This document shows positions 32,019-40,937 of a stretch of DNA of 64,000 nucleotides, one piece after another. Location: the NCBI RefSeq assembly GCF_000498535.1, contig NZ_AVGG01000005.1:1-64000 (forward strand). Direction: 5' to 3'. Source of the DNA: Flavobacterium limnosediminis JC2902. GTDB lineage: Bacteria > Bacteroidota > Bacteroidia > Flavobacteriales > Flavobacteriaceae. Both the position numbers and the translations under genes were made by a program. Position 1 is the stretch's first letter. Every line of letters starts with the position of its first letter. The notes below the pieces were generated by a model. It ran no database searches, had not been told where the DNA came from, and saw only the letters and a list, made by a program, of their open reading frames with translations.

Positions 32019-33473
32019 CTAATATTGCTTCATCTTTGTACTCAAAAAGTTCTTCGGATTATCATGACTAATCAAATCAAAAAGTTCTTTTCCTAAATAC
32101 CCTCGAAGATTATGATACAATTCTTTTTCTGTATTTTTCTGCGAAACTACATAATAATCAGTACCAAATAATATTTTGTTTTTAACTTTTTCATCTTCCA
32201 ATAAATATTTTAACATTGGAAAAAGTTCTTGATTAAAAAGAATAAAACTCACATCAGCATAAACATTCTCATAGGTCACCATCAAATCGTATATAATAGA
32301 TAGCCAACTTGCATTCCACCATATTGTTCTTTGGTTACCATGAGTAAGAGTATTGTTTTTCTTTAAATAATCTTCTTTACATTCATGGTTAATATTTTTA
32401 TTATAATTGTTCCAACTATCAGCCATGTACTTTGCCCATTCTTCTTCTCCTCCAAAATGAGCAATACAAATTTTAAGATTACTCAAATCAAGTTCATATC
32501 CAATATACTCCTTCAGTAAATCCTTATTCAACAAACAATGATAATTCAATGGATGAGTAAAGTTAGTTGTAAAACGATAGTTACTGGTTTGTGGCAACGG
32601 AATTGGAATTTGAGGCTCGTCTTTTTTTCTGGTATACTTTAAAATTGGATGATTATCCCATTCCTTTTGCTTTGTTCCCCTATAATATACGGTTCCGGCA
32701 ATGCAGTGACTAATTATCGGGATTTGATTCTCCTGAGCAAATTCATACATTGACATGAGCTCTTTATCAAAAGGATAATATCCCAACGCCGGATATAATT
32801 TAATACCATCAAATTTCATATTGGAAAGCAATTCTTTCGCATGAATTTCATAATTATCATTTCCTGATAATTCTTTAGTAGCTTTTAATCTTCTTGGATC
32901 CAGAAATAAGAATGGAAGAATTGAATCTTTATTATTTACTTTCATTATTTTCAATTCATTCAACTGCTCTAAATATGGCTTAACAGCCTTTCCTGCACCC
33001 ATATAATCCATGTCCATTGATAAGACTACAAAACGAGTCCCTGGTTCATATGTCTTTTCAAGTAAATCAAAAATTTTACTTTGTTCTTTATACAAAGAGT
33101 ATCTTCCCAAAGTTCTAAATCTTTTTATAGCCTCTTGAGTAGTCTTGCTGAATAAAAAATCAACCCTAAAAAAATTAGTCAAAATACTAAATACCCAACG
33201 TATTATAATGAAAACAATAACATTAACCCATTGTAAAATAATGGTCCATTTTAAAATATCAATAAATCCATAGCGAATAGTTTTAAATTGGTGTCTCCAT
33301 TTTTTATATCTTTCGCTCCCTCTCGATGTAAAATTTTTATAATACCATTTTATAAATTTCATCGTGAAAATACGATATAAAAAAGGCAATAGCTTTTTAC
33401 CAAATTCATTTGGTACATGATCTATAGTAAAAGTATGCGTATGGCAATTATATATTCTCTTTTCCTCCATCAA
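32019..33473 (-). CDS. Amidohydrolase-superfamily protein with inserted membrane segment
   Basis: This 484-aa protein resembles amidohydrolase family 2 (TIM-barrel metal hydrolases). YNCHTHTF gives the HxH metal site (H11, H13). Further metal or catalytic positions are IISHCIAGTVYYRG, KICIAHFGGEEEW and ILFGTDYYVV near the end. Unusually, residues about 65-100 form one or two hydrophobic helices (WTIILQWVNVIVFIIIRWVF) right after the first strand, so the enzyme is probably membrane-anchored. The start overlaps the end of the SMEK-NACHT gene by 26 bp, which implies coupling. The reaction is unknown. Confidence 0.75.
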   Translation of the reverse strand: MMEEKRIYNCHTHTFTIDHVPNEFGKKLLPFLYRIFTMKFIKWYYKNFTSRGSERYKKWRHQFKTIRYGFIDILKWTIILQWVNVIVFIIIRWVFSILTNFFRVDFLFSKTTQEAIKRFRTLGRYSLYKEQSKIFDLLEKTYEPGTRFVVLSMDMDYMGAGKAVKPYLEQLNELKIMKVNNKDSILPFLFLDPRRLKATKELSGNDNYEIHAKELLSNMKFDGIKLYPALGYYPFDKELMSMYEFAQENQIPIISHCIAGTVYYRGTKQKEWDNHPILKYTRKKDEPQIPIPLPQTSNYRFTTNFTHPLNYHCLLNKDLLKEYIGYELDLSNLKICIAHFGGEEEWAKYMADSWNNYNKNINHECKEDYLKKNNTLTHGNQRTIWWNASWLSIIYDLMVTYENVYADVSFILFNQELFPMLKYLLEDEKVKNKILFGTDYYVVSQKNTEKELYHNLRGYLGKELFDLISHDNPKNFLSTKMKQY

Positions 33474-36400
33474 TAATTAAATTTTCAATTTTCTTAATGC
33501 TTCTGTTAAGTTCTGCAAATGTGATATTTTGATTTAAAAATTTGCTTACTTTATTTTTGCATGAACTATTCATCGTAATTTCTTCTTTGGTGAAACTTGA
33601 AATAATACCATTCTCATATAGTATATTATTAATTTCATTCATTTCCAAACTGAAATTTTTATCAACGAACAATGAATTTATAGGTATGCTATAATTAAGT
33701 TTATTCCCTTTTGTAAAAGACTTGAAATACTTTTTGAAATAGTTTAGCATCGACTCTCCACCGCTTTCTTTGATAGAAATAATTTTATATAAAGAATTAT
33801 CACTCGACAATATTTTATCATCAAAATTATTTTTTGAAAATGTAATTTTCTTCAAATCAAGTCCCTTTGAATAGATATTACTAATATCACAACTCCTGTC
33901 AAAAAAGGTAGTATCAAGAAAACTACAATCAAGAAACTGTGGGTAATTGTCTATGTGACAATTAATAAAATACATATTAGAAAAATCAAAAGTAATTTTA
34001 GATATTATCGGAACATCGATAAAATAAAAACCATTAATAACAGCTAATTCATCCCTGGATTGTTCGGTGTCTTCAAATAGATATTTAAGTATCTTGGAAT
34101 TTGAAAATTTATTATCGCTTATTGAAATTAGAAAAACTACTAAATTACTTATAGCAAGTTTTTTTAAAAATATTGTACCGTAATTATTCTCATTTGCTTT
34201 ATAATTTTCAATCTCTAATACTATTTTTTTTATTCTGTCAAGATAGAATTCAAAACCTTTATCGCTATCCTTAATTTTATTTTTTAATCCTCTAAAAATT
34301 ATAGAATTAAACTTAAACTCATTAGATAAAGTATTAATTAATGAGTCTGAAAGAGAATAACCGCTTTCATCAACAATTTTTGAATATATAGCATTATACT
34401 TAAAAGCAGAATTATAAAAATCAAATCTAAAAACATAACTACCATTCTTATCCAAGCAAAAAAAAGGATTGTCCCTTAGACTATTCTTCACTTTTTCAGA
34501 ACTTAAATCGACTTTAATTTTTCTAAGAAAACTGATAAAATCGTCATCATTGAATACCCCATTTTTCTCAACTGCCGCAAGACTGAGTAATTTAATATAA
34601 TCATCTACAGGAATTATAAAACCATGGTTTTCCTTTTTTGCAATTTCACGTTGACAAATTTTATATATAAGATAATCGCTACTATTATTTCTGAGCAAAA
34701 TTTCAGAATTGAAAACATATTCGATTTCTTCATAATCAAAATTATTTTCAACTATTAATACAATTATCTCCAGTACAAATGGAGAATAAACGTAAACATC
34801 TCCATTGATATCCTCATAAAACTCATTTAGAATTTTTATACATTCATTAACCTTTTTTACATTAATTTCTCCTTCAATCGTAAAATGTTTTTCGAAAAAC
34901 TTTTTAGCCAGCTCGACATTAAATTTTAATAACTTGAAAACCTTGTGCTTATTACTAAAATCCACATCAGTATTGAGAAGTTCGTTTATATAAATATCTC
35001 TGCAATTAATTATTAATTTCCCTCTCCCTATAAGCTCCTTCAAAACATTAAAATCTTCAACAAAATCTTTCAAACTAAAATTAGGGAGGGTAGAAATAAT
35101 CTCATCAATACCATCTATAATTACAGTTATGTTCCCCAGTGCAAAATTTGATTTAAATGTTGTAAGATCAATATCCCCTGCCTTAGAATTGCAAATTTCA
35201 AAAATGGAATGCAAATCAAACTTCCAATTGTCAACTCGCTCCCTGTGCTTAATTTCATTTATATATGACTGCGCATCAAGAAAAATAACAATGCTTTTTT
35301 CAAAATCATGAATTATCTCATCGTGAATTTTTTGACAAACCGTTGTCTTTCCATCTCCACCGGAACCAATAATAAAGGCAACTGGAGAATGAGAATCATT
35401 CTTTAACCAATCAAAAATATCATCTAATTTTTCAATGTTTTCTTTAATTTCAAAAAACGGACTTATAAATACTTCATTACTCAATAACTCTGTCTGCTCA
35501 ATCCTTGATAAGCTATAATCAAATAAATATTCATCGAGATAGAAAACATCAGAATTAACAAATTTATCTCTAATAAACTTTATCCTCAAGTTTGTAGATT
35601 GATTGTAATCCTTTGGAAGTAATACAGTTAAATTCTTTAAGAATTTATTTTTATATTTTTTATTAAACTCCTCAATAACTTCGTTTCTTCTGTATTCGTG
35701 TCCAAAAATGAGGTAGTTTAAATTTAAGTCACTATTTGATCCAGATTTCTTAAAATTGTATAAACAATAGCTTTTTTCATCTGCAATTACTTCTAATGTA
35801 AACATTGGAAATAGCTTTACTAAAACATCTTTAATTTCACTAAAACTATAATTCAAAGAAGGTTTTTCAGCGAATAAATCCTGGATTACTTCTTCAATTT
35901 TCTTTAAATTAGAAACATTGAGAGTTTTAGGATTTTTAAAATTCTTATTTTTTATTTTGTTTGGAAAAGTGGTAAACGAAACCAATTGAGGTTTAACACT
36001 CTTTTCAATACAATTCAAAAAAATACTGCACTCAGGCTTTTCAGAATCAATATTTTTTTTGATATAATGGTTTGATACGACAAAAATGTATTTAGTTAAA
36101 AAATCAAGACTTTGATTTGGAAACAACATTATTAAATAATCAAAATATCTAGGTCTTTCATTTTTAAAATATTCATAGATTTTTTTTGAATTGACTACTA
36201 CATTTATGCCCGATTTAATTATTGTCTCTATTAATTCAGCTACATTTTCAAACTCTTCTTCATCAAAAGAAACTCCTACAAAATCAAAACCCGGAACTTT
36301 ACTCTGTGGTATGTTATACAATACGCTGTCAAGAATTTTCTTTACCCCTAAAGATTTGTCAATATTTTGCTCATTGGCTAATATTCTGTAAACATCGTTT

Positions 36401-36831
36401 GTATCAATTAAATTGAATTCAAAATCAAGAACGAATCTACCTTGTATTTTACTATCAATTTTATCCTTAAAAGCTTTACTTATTTTTTTCTTTCCTTTTA
36501 GGAAAACAAAGAAAAGTTTATCAAAATCATGATATAGATTTTTATCAATGATCTGATCTACAGTAGATTCTATTTTTTCGTTTGAAAATGTTGAAGTTAT
36601 CTGAACAAAGATTCTGTTTTCAGCATCTAATCCATCAATCCCAGGGAAATTTCTGGACAATAAATTTGCATTAACAAGATTGTAGTCAAATAATACGTTA
36701 AGTACATTTAGAAAAGTTGTTTCAAGTAAAATATTTAAACTGTGTTCATTATTTGCACTTTCAATTTCAACTTTATTTTTTAATGTTCCTAAACCTGTGC
36801 TAATCCTATCGTGAAGACCTCTTATATTCAT
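33448..36831 (-). CDS. SMEK-(TIR-like)-NACHT STAND NTPase with pentapeptide-like repeats
   Basis: This 1127-aa protein looks like an immune sensor of the STAND class. Residues 1-150 match the SMEK domain (LSRNFPGIDGL, then RIFVQITSTFSNEKI). About 182-320 follow a TIR-like strand/helix order (FDFVGVSFDEEEFENVAELI, then YIFVVSNHYIKKN), though I do not see the usual catalytic glutamate with confidence. The NACHT ATPase has Walker A IIGSGGDGKTT (about 489-497) and Walker B TVIIDGIDEI (about 569-578). Late residues show pentapeptide-like text (FLDCSFLDTTFFDRSCD). SMEK-NACHT proteins belong to predicted bacterial conflict systems. No signal peptide. Confidence 0.8.
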   Translation of the reverse strand: MNIRGLHDRISTGLGTLKNKVEIESANNEHSLNILLETTFLNVLNVLFDYNLVNANLLSRNFPGIDGLDAENRIFVQITSTFSNEKIESTVDQIIDKNLYHDFDKLFFVFLKGKKKISKAFKDKIDSKIQGRFVLDFEFNLIDTNDVYRILANEQNIDKSLGVKKILDSVLYNIPQSKVPGFDFVGVSFDEEEFENVAELIETIIKSGINVVVNSKKIYEYFKNERPRYFDYLIMLFPNQSLDFLTKYIFVVSNHYIKKNIDSEKPECSIFLNCIEKSVKPQLVSFTTFPNKIKNKNFKNPKTLNVSNLKKIEEVIQDLFAEKPSLNYSFSEIKDVLVKLFPMFTLEVIADEKSYCLYNFKKSGSNSDLNLNYLIFGHEYRRNEVIEEFNKKYKNKFLKNLTVLLPKDYNQSTNLRIKFIRDKFVNSDVFYLDEYLFDYSLSRIEQTELLSNEVFISPFFEIKENIEKLDDIFDWLKNDSHSPVAFIIGSGGDGKTTVCQKIHDEIIHDFEKSIVIFLDAQSYINEIKHRERVDNWKFDLHSIFEICNSKAGDIDLTTFKSNFALGNITVIIDGIDEIISTLPNFSLKDFVEDFNVLKELIGRGKLIINCRDIYINELLNTDVDFSNKHKVFKLLKFNVELAKKFFEKHFTIEGEINVKKVNECIKILNEFYEDINGDVYVYSPFVLEIIVLIVENNFDYEEIEYVFNSEILLRNNSSDYLIYKICQREIAKKENHGFIIPVDDYIKLLSLAAVEKNGVFNDDDFISFLRKIKVDLSSEKVKNSLRDNPFFCLDKNGSYVFRFDFYNSAFKYNAIYSKIVDESGYSLSDSLINTLSNEFKFNSIIFRGLKNKIKDSDKGFEFYLDRIKKIVLEIENYKANENNYGTIFLKKLAISNLVVFLISISDNKFSNSKILKYLFEDTEQSRDELAVINGFYFIDVPIISKITFDFSNMYFINCHIDNYPQFLDCSFLDTTFFDRSCDISNIYSKGLDLKKITFSKNNFDDKILSSDNSLYKIISIKESGGESMLNYFKKYFKSFTKGNKLNYSIPINSLFVDKNFSLEMNEINNILYENGIISSFTKEEITMNSSCKNKVSKFLNQNITFAELNRSIKKIENLIIDGGKENI

Positions 36832-36879
36832 AAAATAAAATTAAAATCAATAAAAACCATTCATTTTGGTAAATACCAC

Positions 36880-38127
36880 TTAGATGAAATCATTTTCTTT
36901 CATCTTGCTCATTAATAATCTTACACAGCTTTGCCCCTGAGTAGAAATATCCCAATAGTACTTATGTACACGGATACCATAAAGTGTAAAAAAGTTAAAG
37001 ATGTTCATATTTTTACTGGCCGAAACTTCATAATTCAAATTAATCGGAACTATCTTTAAACCACCTATTCCAAATTCAGCATCACCTTTTTTTGAATCTT
37101 TTCTAAAATTAGTTGCTAAAGCATCTGACAGTGAATAAATATTAAACCACTTCATTCTATCTTCCATCACATTGCATCTATCTGCATAATAACTCGGATA
37201 ATATGCATTAACGAATTCATACGGAGTACCTACAGTAACAAGTAGTTTACTAAGGTTTATTAAATTGGGTGAAGGTATGGTACCAACCGGAAACAATAAA
37301 TCCTTTACAACGATACTTCCAAAACTATAGCAATGAAAATGAATTTTTGAATTAGGCTCGTTTTCTGCAATATATTCAACAAGCAAATCTAAATTCCCTA
37401 GGATAATTTGACTACGATCACCATTTTCAATATACTGGTCTACACAAACAAATTCAGTAGCCAATGAAGTTATAATTGTTTTAGATTCCGGTACAATTAA
37501 TAGTATCAAAGCGGTAATTGGAACTCCCGCTTTAAATAGATCTTTTACAGTTGGCGAATTAATCTTTACCAAAAACGAATTAATGCTATCAATTATAACA
37601 TCTAATCTAAAAACAGACATTAGATTTTTAAATTCACTCGAAGCACTCAAATTTGTTGCAATATCTAAACTAGCCGGTATAAAAAATAAAATGGCTAATG
37701 ATATTATAAACAAAATAAAAAAAGCATAAAAAGTAAGGTAAGGCCTGCTGAAACTATTATACTTAAAAAGACGCAAAACAATTTGGGGAAACTTTTTTAC
37801 AACTAACCAAAAAAGAATAAGATTTTTTATTAGGATATTCCTCTCCTTAAATTTTTCTGTTAAAATATCATTATATTTAAAATCATATAATTTGTAAACA
37901 ATTGCACCTTCTTCTTCCGCATTGTCATTCTCATTTTTTTTAAAAATACTCACAACTGTACTTTCCTTCTCATCTGTATAAGCAACTTTTTCAGTTTTTA
38001 TATCAAAAGATTCTCCCGTATGAGTATAATTCAATTCATTTTTTATACGCAATGCATACTTCTCAACAGTGTCATCATGAAAAGACTGTCCTAACCCGCC
38101 AACATAAATACCTATTCTCACAAACAA
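36880..38127 (-). CDS. Membrane-anchored alpha/beta hydrolase-like protein
   Basis: This 415-aa protein has the nucleophile elbow IHFHCYSFGSIVV with S268, where Cys replaces the first Gly of GxSxG. Candidate partners are D335 (IYSLSDALAT) and H388 (RVHKYYWD). Two hydrophobic segments (about 131-151 and 203-213) precede the catalytic part. The N-terminus IGIYVGGLGQSFHDDTV forms an oxyanion-like first strand. It could be a lipase or esterase. It is 20 bp after the 270-aa gene, the last member of the tight operon, and 48 bp before the SMEK-NACHT gene, so the two units may be read together. Confidence 0.65.
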   Translation of the reverse strand: MFVRIGIYVGGLGQSFHDDTVEKYALRIKNELNYTHTGESFDIKTEKVAYTDEKESTVVSIFKKNENDNAEEEGAIVYKLYDFKYNDILTEKFKERNILIKNLILFWLVVKKFPQIVLRLFKYNSFSRPYLTFYAFFILFIISLAILFFIPASLDIATNLSASSEFKNLMSVFRLDVIIDSINSFLVKINSPTVKDLFKAGVPITALILLIVPESKTIITSLATEFVCVDQYIENGDRSQIILGNLDLLVEYIAENEPNSKIHFHCYSFGSIVVKDLLFPVGTIPSPNLINLSKLLVTVGTPYEFVNAYYPSYYADRCNVMEDRMKWFNIYSLSDALATNFRKDSKKGDAEFGIGGLKIVPINLNYEVSASKNMNIFNFFTLYGIRVHKYYWDISTQGQSCVRLLMSKMKENDFI

Positions 38128-38147
38128 TTAAATAAATTAAATTACTA

Positions 38148-38960
38148 CTAAGCCTCTAAATAATCATCTGCCTCTCTTCTGTCCTCTCTTGATGGCTTAG
38201 AATTTTCATCAACAATACCTATTTTGGCATAAAACCCTCTAATTAAATCTGCATTATATTTGCCGTTAGACTTAGAAAAAGCTTCTGCAAGTGTATCGCG
38301 ATTACTCACACAACGAGCAGCAAAAATTACTGATCGAGAGGTCACGTATGCATCATTATTCACTTCAGTTGACATGTAAACCTGAAAAGGCTGCGGAGTT
38401 AACTTATCGGGATTTTCAGACATGTATTTTTTAACTTTATCGGCAGCATCCAGAATTTTAGTGTAGGTATCAAAGTTAAATTCTCCAGGGCCCGGTAAAA
38501 GTTTAAAAATTGCAGGATTATTAAATCCAATCGTATTTATTCTATATTCGACCTTGGCCAAGCCTAGTTCTGCAGAAGCAGCTAAAGCCCCAAATTTAAA
38601 ATCGGCTGATGTTTTTAAGTCGGTAACATTAAGGATAACTCTTAAACCTGCCCCCCAACGTGTACCGTAAATTTTCCCACCTATTGGGTTAGAAACAATT
38701 TTATCAGTAAACATCATAGCTTCATAACTGAAGCAAAACGATTTAAAATTAGCGTTGGCATTACCAACAACAACTCCTAGATCTGCTGCTGTTTGTAAAT
38801 TAAGTGACCGCTGAAATACTTCTGCTTGTGAAAAAGGACTATCCGCATCTGTCAATGCTACAGGTTTTAATAAATCTGCTTCTTTTTCAAACGATAAAGA
38901 ATAAAATGCCCCGTTTTCTTTCAAAAGCGGGTTTATTGGAAACCACTCTAAATTTGCCAT
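38148..38960 (-). CDS. Unknown protein of the giant-protein operon
   Basis: This 270-aa protein has no signal peptide or membrane segment. The centre (GKIYGTRWGAGLRVILNVTD, then FGALAASAELGLAKVEYRIN) alternates small and hydrophobic residues as in beta-structures, and the C-terminus is charged (SKPSREDRREADDYLEA). I do not recognise it. It begins with the AAGATATTAATTATG leader shared with the 1997-aa gene and sits 10 bp after the amidase gene, so it belongs to the same operon. Confidence 0.7.
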   Translation of the reverse strand: MANLEWFPINPLLKENGAFYSLSFEKEADLLKPVALTDADSPFSQAEVFQRSLNLQTAADLGVVVGNANANFKSFCFSYEAMMFTDKIVSNPIGGKIYGTRWGAGLRVILNVTDLKTSADFKFGALAASAELGLAKVEYRINTIGFNNPAIFKLLPGPGEFNFDTYTKILDAADKVKKYMSENPDKLTPQPFQVYMSTEVNNDAYVTSRSVIFAARCVSNRDTLAEAFSKSNGKYNADLIRGFYAKIGIVDENSKPSREDRREADDYLEA

Positions 38961-38972
38961 AATTAATATCTT
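38958..38972 (-). promoter_or_regulatory. Conserved translation leader AAGATATTAATTATG (270-aa gene)
   Basis: Minus-strand AAGATATTAATT directly before ATG. The identical 15-mer precedes the 1997-aa gene, and a one-base-shorter form precedes the tail-fibre-like gene. Confidence 0.6.
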
Positions 38973-39966
38973 AGTTTGTTTTGAAATCTAAATAACTCAT
39001 TTTCACCCATCTGTCTTCCATACTGATTTTACACCACCCGTTTATTTCATCAGTAATGAAAACTTCCTGTCCTTTGTGTAGCGAAGCAGTTTTAGGAAAA
39101 TCTTTTGATGGTCCTGTTCTCACATTTAATACATCTGCGCTTACTATAACATGTTTTACAATATTTGTAAACCTACCATATACCCAGTGTTCTGCTGAAG
39201 ATGATATTTTTAACCATCCGTCCTTCTCCCCAAAAACCCTTAAAATTCCACCCTGCTCCACAGGATTCCTATCAGATACAATCGAAAAATTATTACCCGC
39301 CCCTTCTCTTACATTAAGTGAATTGGCCGTTACACTAACATACTTAACTATAGGTACAGTTAATGGATTAGGAGAGTCCGTATTGAGTAAACTATGTACA
39401 AGTGGTAAAAAAATATTTTTACAATCTTCAACCTTGTTACCCCCAAAAAAGTTAGTCCCGGGACAAGATTTATTATTCTTTGTACCATTATTCCTCGCAC
39501 CTGAAGACAAGTCAAACCAATGATGGTAAACAATTTTATCGGTATTGGCTGCCAAATTAAACTTCTTGCACAATGCTGCCGTCATTTTCACAATAGCATC
39601 TTTTTGCAATTGATTCATCTCATCTGCTCCTTTATCAAAATTACCAAGGTTCTCAATGCAAACAGAGTTTGCATTATTTCCGACTATACAGGCAGGCGAA
39701 TTCTCGATGTTTCTTCCTGTCATAATTGTACCATCAGGAAAAGTGGTAAAATGTTGTCCAATATCCATCCAACCATTATGATTAACATGGTATTCTTTCA
39801 TTCCTTTTTGCAATTCAAAATGATTATTCCCTTTAAAGTGAATGTAAGAAGGGCTGTAGGTATGATGTTGTTGTATAGTCAACACTGTTCGTCCAATACG
39901 TAGATTTGAAATATAATTTTCAAATTCTGATATTGACATTTTTGTGAACCCAAATTTTGTCTCCAT
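38971..39966 (-). CDS. N-acetylmuramoyl-L-alanine amidase with two SH3b domains
   Basis: This 331-aa peptidoglycan hydrolase has an Amidase_2/PGRP-type domain (about residues 20-195): zinc ligand candidates H34/H35 (QQHHTYSP), H148/H149 (IVYHHWFDLSSG) and C168 (KSCPGTNF), with GQHFTTFPDGTIMTGR between. Two bacterial SH3 domains follow (about 208-266, TANSLNVREGAG; and 272-328, SADVLNVRTGPSKDF), which would bind the wall. There is no signal peptide and no holin next to it. It is therefore either a lysis-type endolysin or an effector carried by the delivery machinery. Cleavage of the amide bond is a family property. Confidence 0.88.
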   Translation of the reverse strand: METKFGFTKMSISEFENYISNLRIGRTVLTIQQHHTYSPSYIHFKGNNHFELQKGMKEYHVNHNGWMDIGQHFTTFPDGTIMTGRNIENSPACIVGNNANSVCIENLGNFDKGADEMNQLQKDAIVKMTAALCKKFNLAANTDKIVYHHWFDLSSGARNNGTKNNKSCPGTNFFGGNKVEDCKNIFLPLVHSLLNTDSPNPLTVPIVKYVSVTANSLNVREGAGNNFSIVSDRNPVEQGGILRVFGEKDGWLKISSSAEHWVYGRFTNIVKHVIVSADVLNVRTGPSKDFPKTASLHKGQEVFITDEINGWCKISMEDRWVKMSYLDFKTN

Positions 39967-39985
39967 AATTTACTCTTCTATTAAA

Positions 39986-40906
39986 TTAACTAACGGCCCC
40001 TACTGCTTGAACAGAATTATCACCAATCTCAGTAAGTTGAATATAACTTCCTAATTTCATAATATTTGTGCCTCCGGGAGCTACAGAAAAAGAAATTTGG
40101 GGAACTAATTTACCTCCAGTTGTACAACGTATCACCCCCTCAAATTCAACTGTCAATGCAGCACTGGAACTTGTTGATACAATTACTTTTTTAAATGCAG
40201 TACTACTAATCTGAGTTGAATACTGAGTGGCAGTAGTTTCATTACTTGCTGACCCAAGAAATGAATTTGCAACATACTCCATCGATGTAATATTAAGTCC
40301 TCCACTAGTTAACCACCCCATTGATGTTAAATGAGAAACTGTACCAGCAGTAATCATATACTTTCCTTTAAAAAGATATGTTTTATTTGATGATAATATA
40401 ATTTCGTCGCATCCGGAGGGAAATGCATTTTGTTCAACTGTAGAATCTTGCAAATTAAATGAAGAAGAAGGTGCCGCAATAAAATTGGTAAATCCAACAT
40501 TTCCACTCCCCAAAATAGAAATACCATTAACCGTTTTAATGTTACTACCGCTAACTAATAAATCTTGTTTATTGTTCAAATCAGTGACCAATCCTGTTAC
40601 TTGGGTTTTAGCAATAGCTCCGGTTATTGTAGATGCCGTTCCGCTAACGTTTGCAACAACAACATTACCGTTTGAATCAGGATTTATCCCATTAACAGTT
40701 TTTACTGGTGCAAAAGTTTGCACCGAAATTTTCGCGGTAAGAGGTGTAACATATTTCGTATTATCAGCTCCTCCTTGTGTAAGTTCAGTGGTGGCTTTAT
40801 CCTCATCTAAATGCACTGAACTATCTATTAACTCAAAAAACTGAGACTCCGTTGGTCTATCATCTGTATTAAAATATCCTTTTAAATTCTCTCTGGTTGT
40901 AGCCAT
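39986..40906 (-). CDS. Phage tail-fibre-like protein
   Basis: This 306-aa protein starts like Bacteroidota phage tail proteins (LKGYFNTDDRPTESQFFELI) and has two copies of a tail-fibre motif: VKTVNGINPDSNGNVVV and IKTVNGISILGSGNVGF, with TDLNNKQDLL between. The C-terminal 150 residues are serine/threonine-rich and beta-like (SISFSVAPGG type) and resemble a trimeric fibre tip. It lies directly after the 1997-aa gene and before the amidase. Its presence suggests a phage-derived or injection-system-like particle, although no other structural gene is seen. Confidence 0.75.
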   Translation of the reverse strand: MATTRENLKGYFNTDDRPTESQFFELIDSSVHLDEDKATTELTQGGADNTKYVTPLTAKISVQTFAPVKTVNGINPDSNGNVVVANVSGTASTITGAIAKTQVTGLVTDLNNKQDLLVSGSNIKTVNGISILGSGNVGFTNFIAAPSSSFNLQDSTVEQNAFPSGCDEIILSSNKTYLFKGKYMITAGTVSHLTSMGWLTSGGLNITSMEYVANSFLGSASNETTATQYSTQISSTAFKKVIVSTSSSAALTVEFEGVIRCTTGGKLVPQISFSVAPGGTNIMKLGSYIQLTEIGDNSVQAVGAVS

Positions 40907-40917
40907 AATTATATCTT
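40904..40917 (-). promoter_or_regulatory. Conserved translation leader AAGATATAATTATG (tail-fibre-like gene)
   Basis: Minus strand; the same leader as at 38958 and 46929 with one base fewer. Confidence 0.5.
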
Positions 40918-40937
40918 TTTTCCTTTAACAATTGGTC

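Noticed and set aside
39056..39903. Plus-strand open frames opposite the amidase gene
   Set aside because: They oppose a convincing amidase-SH3 protein and show no domain, start context or promoter of their own.
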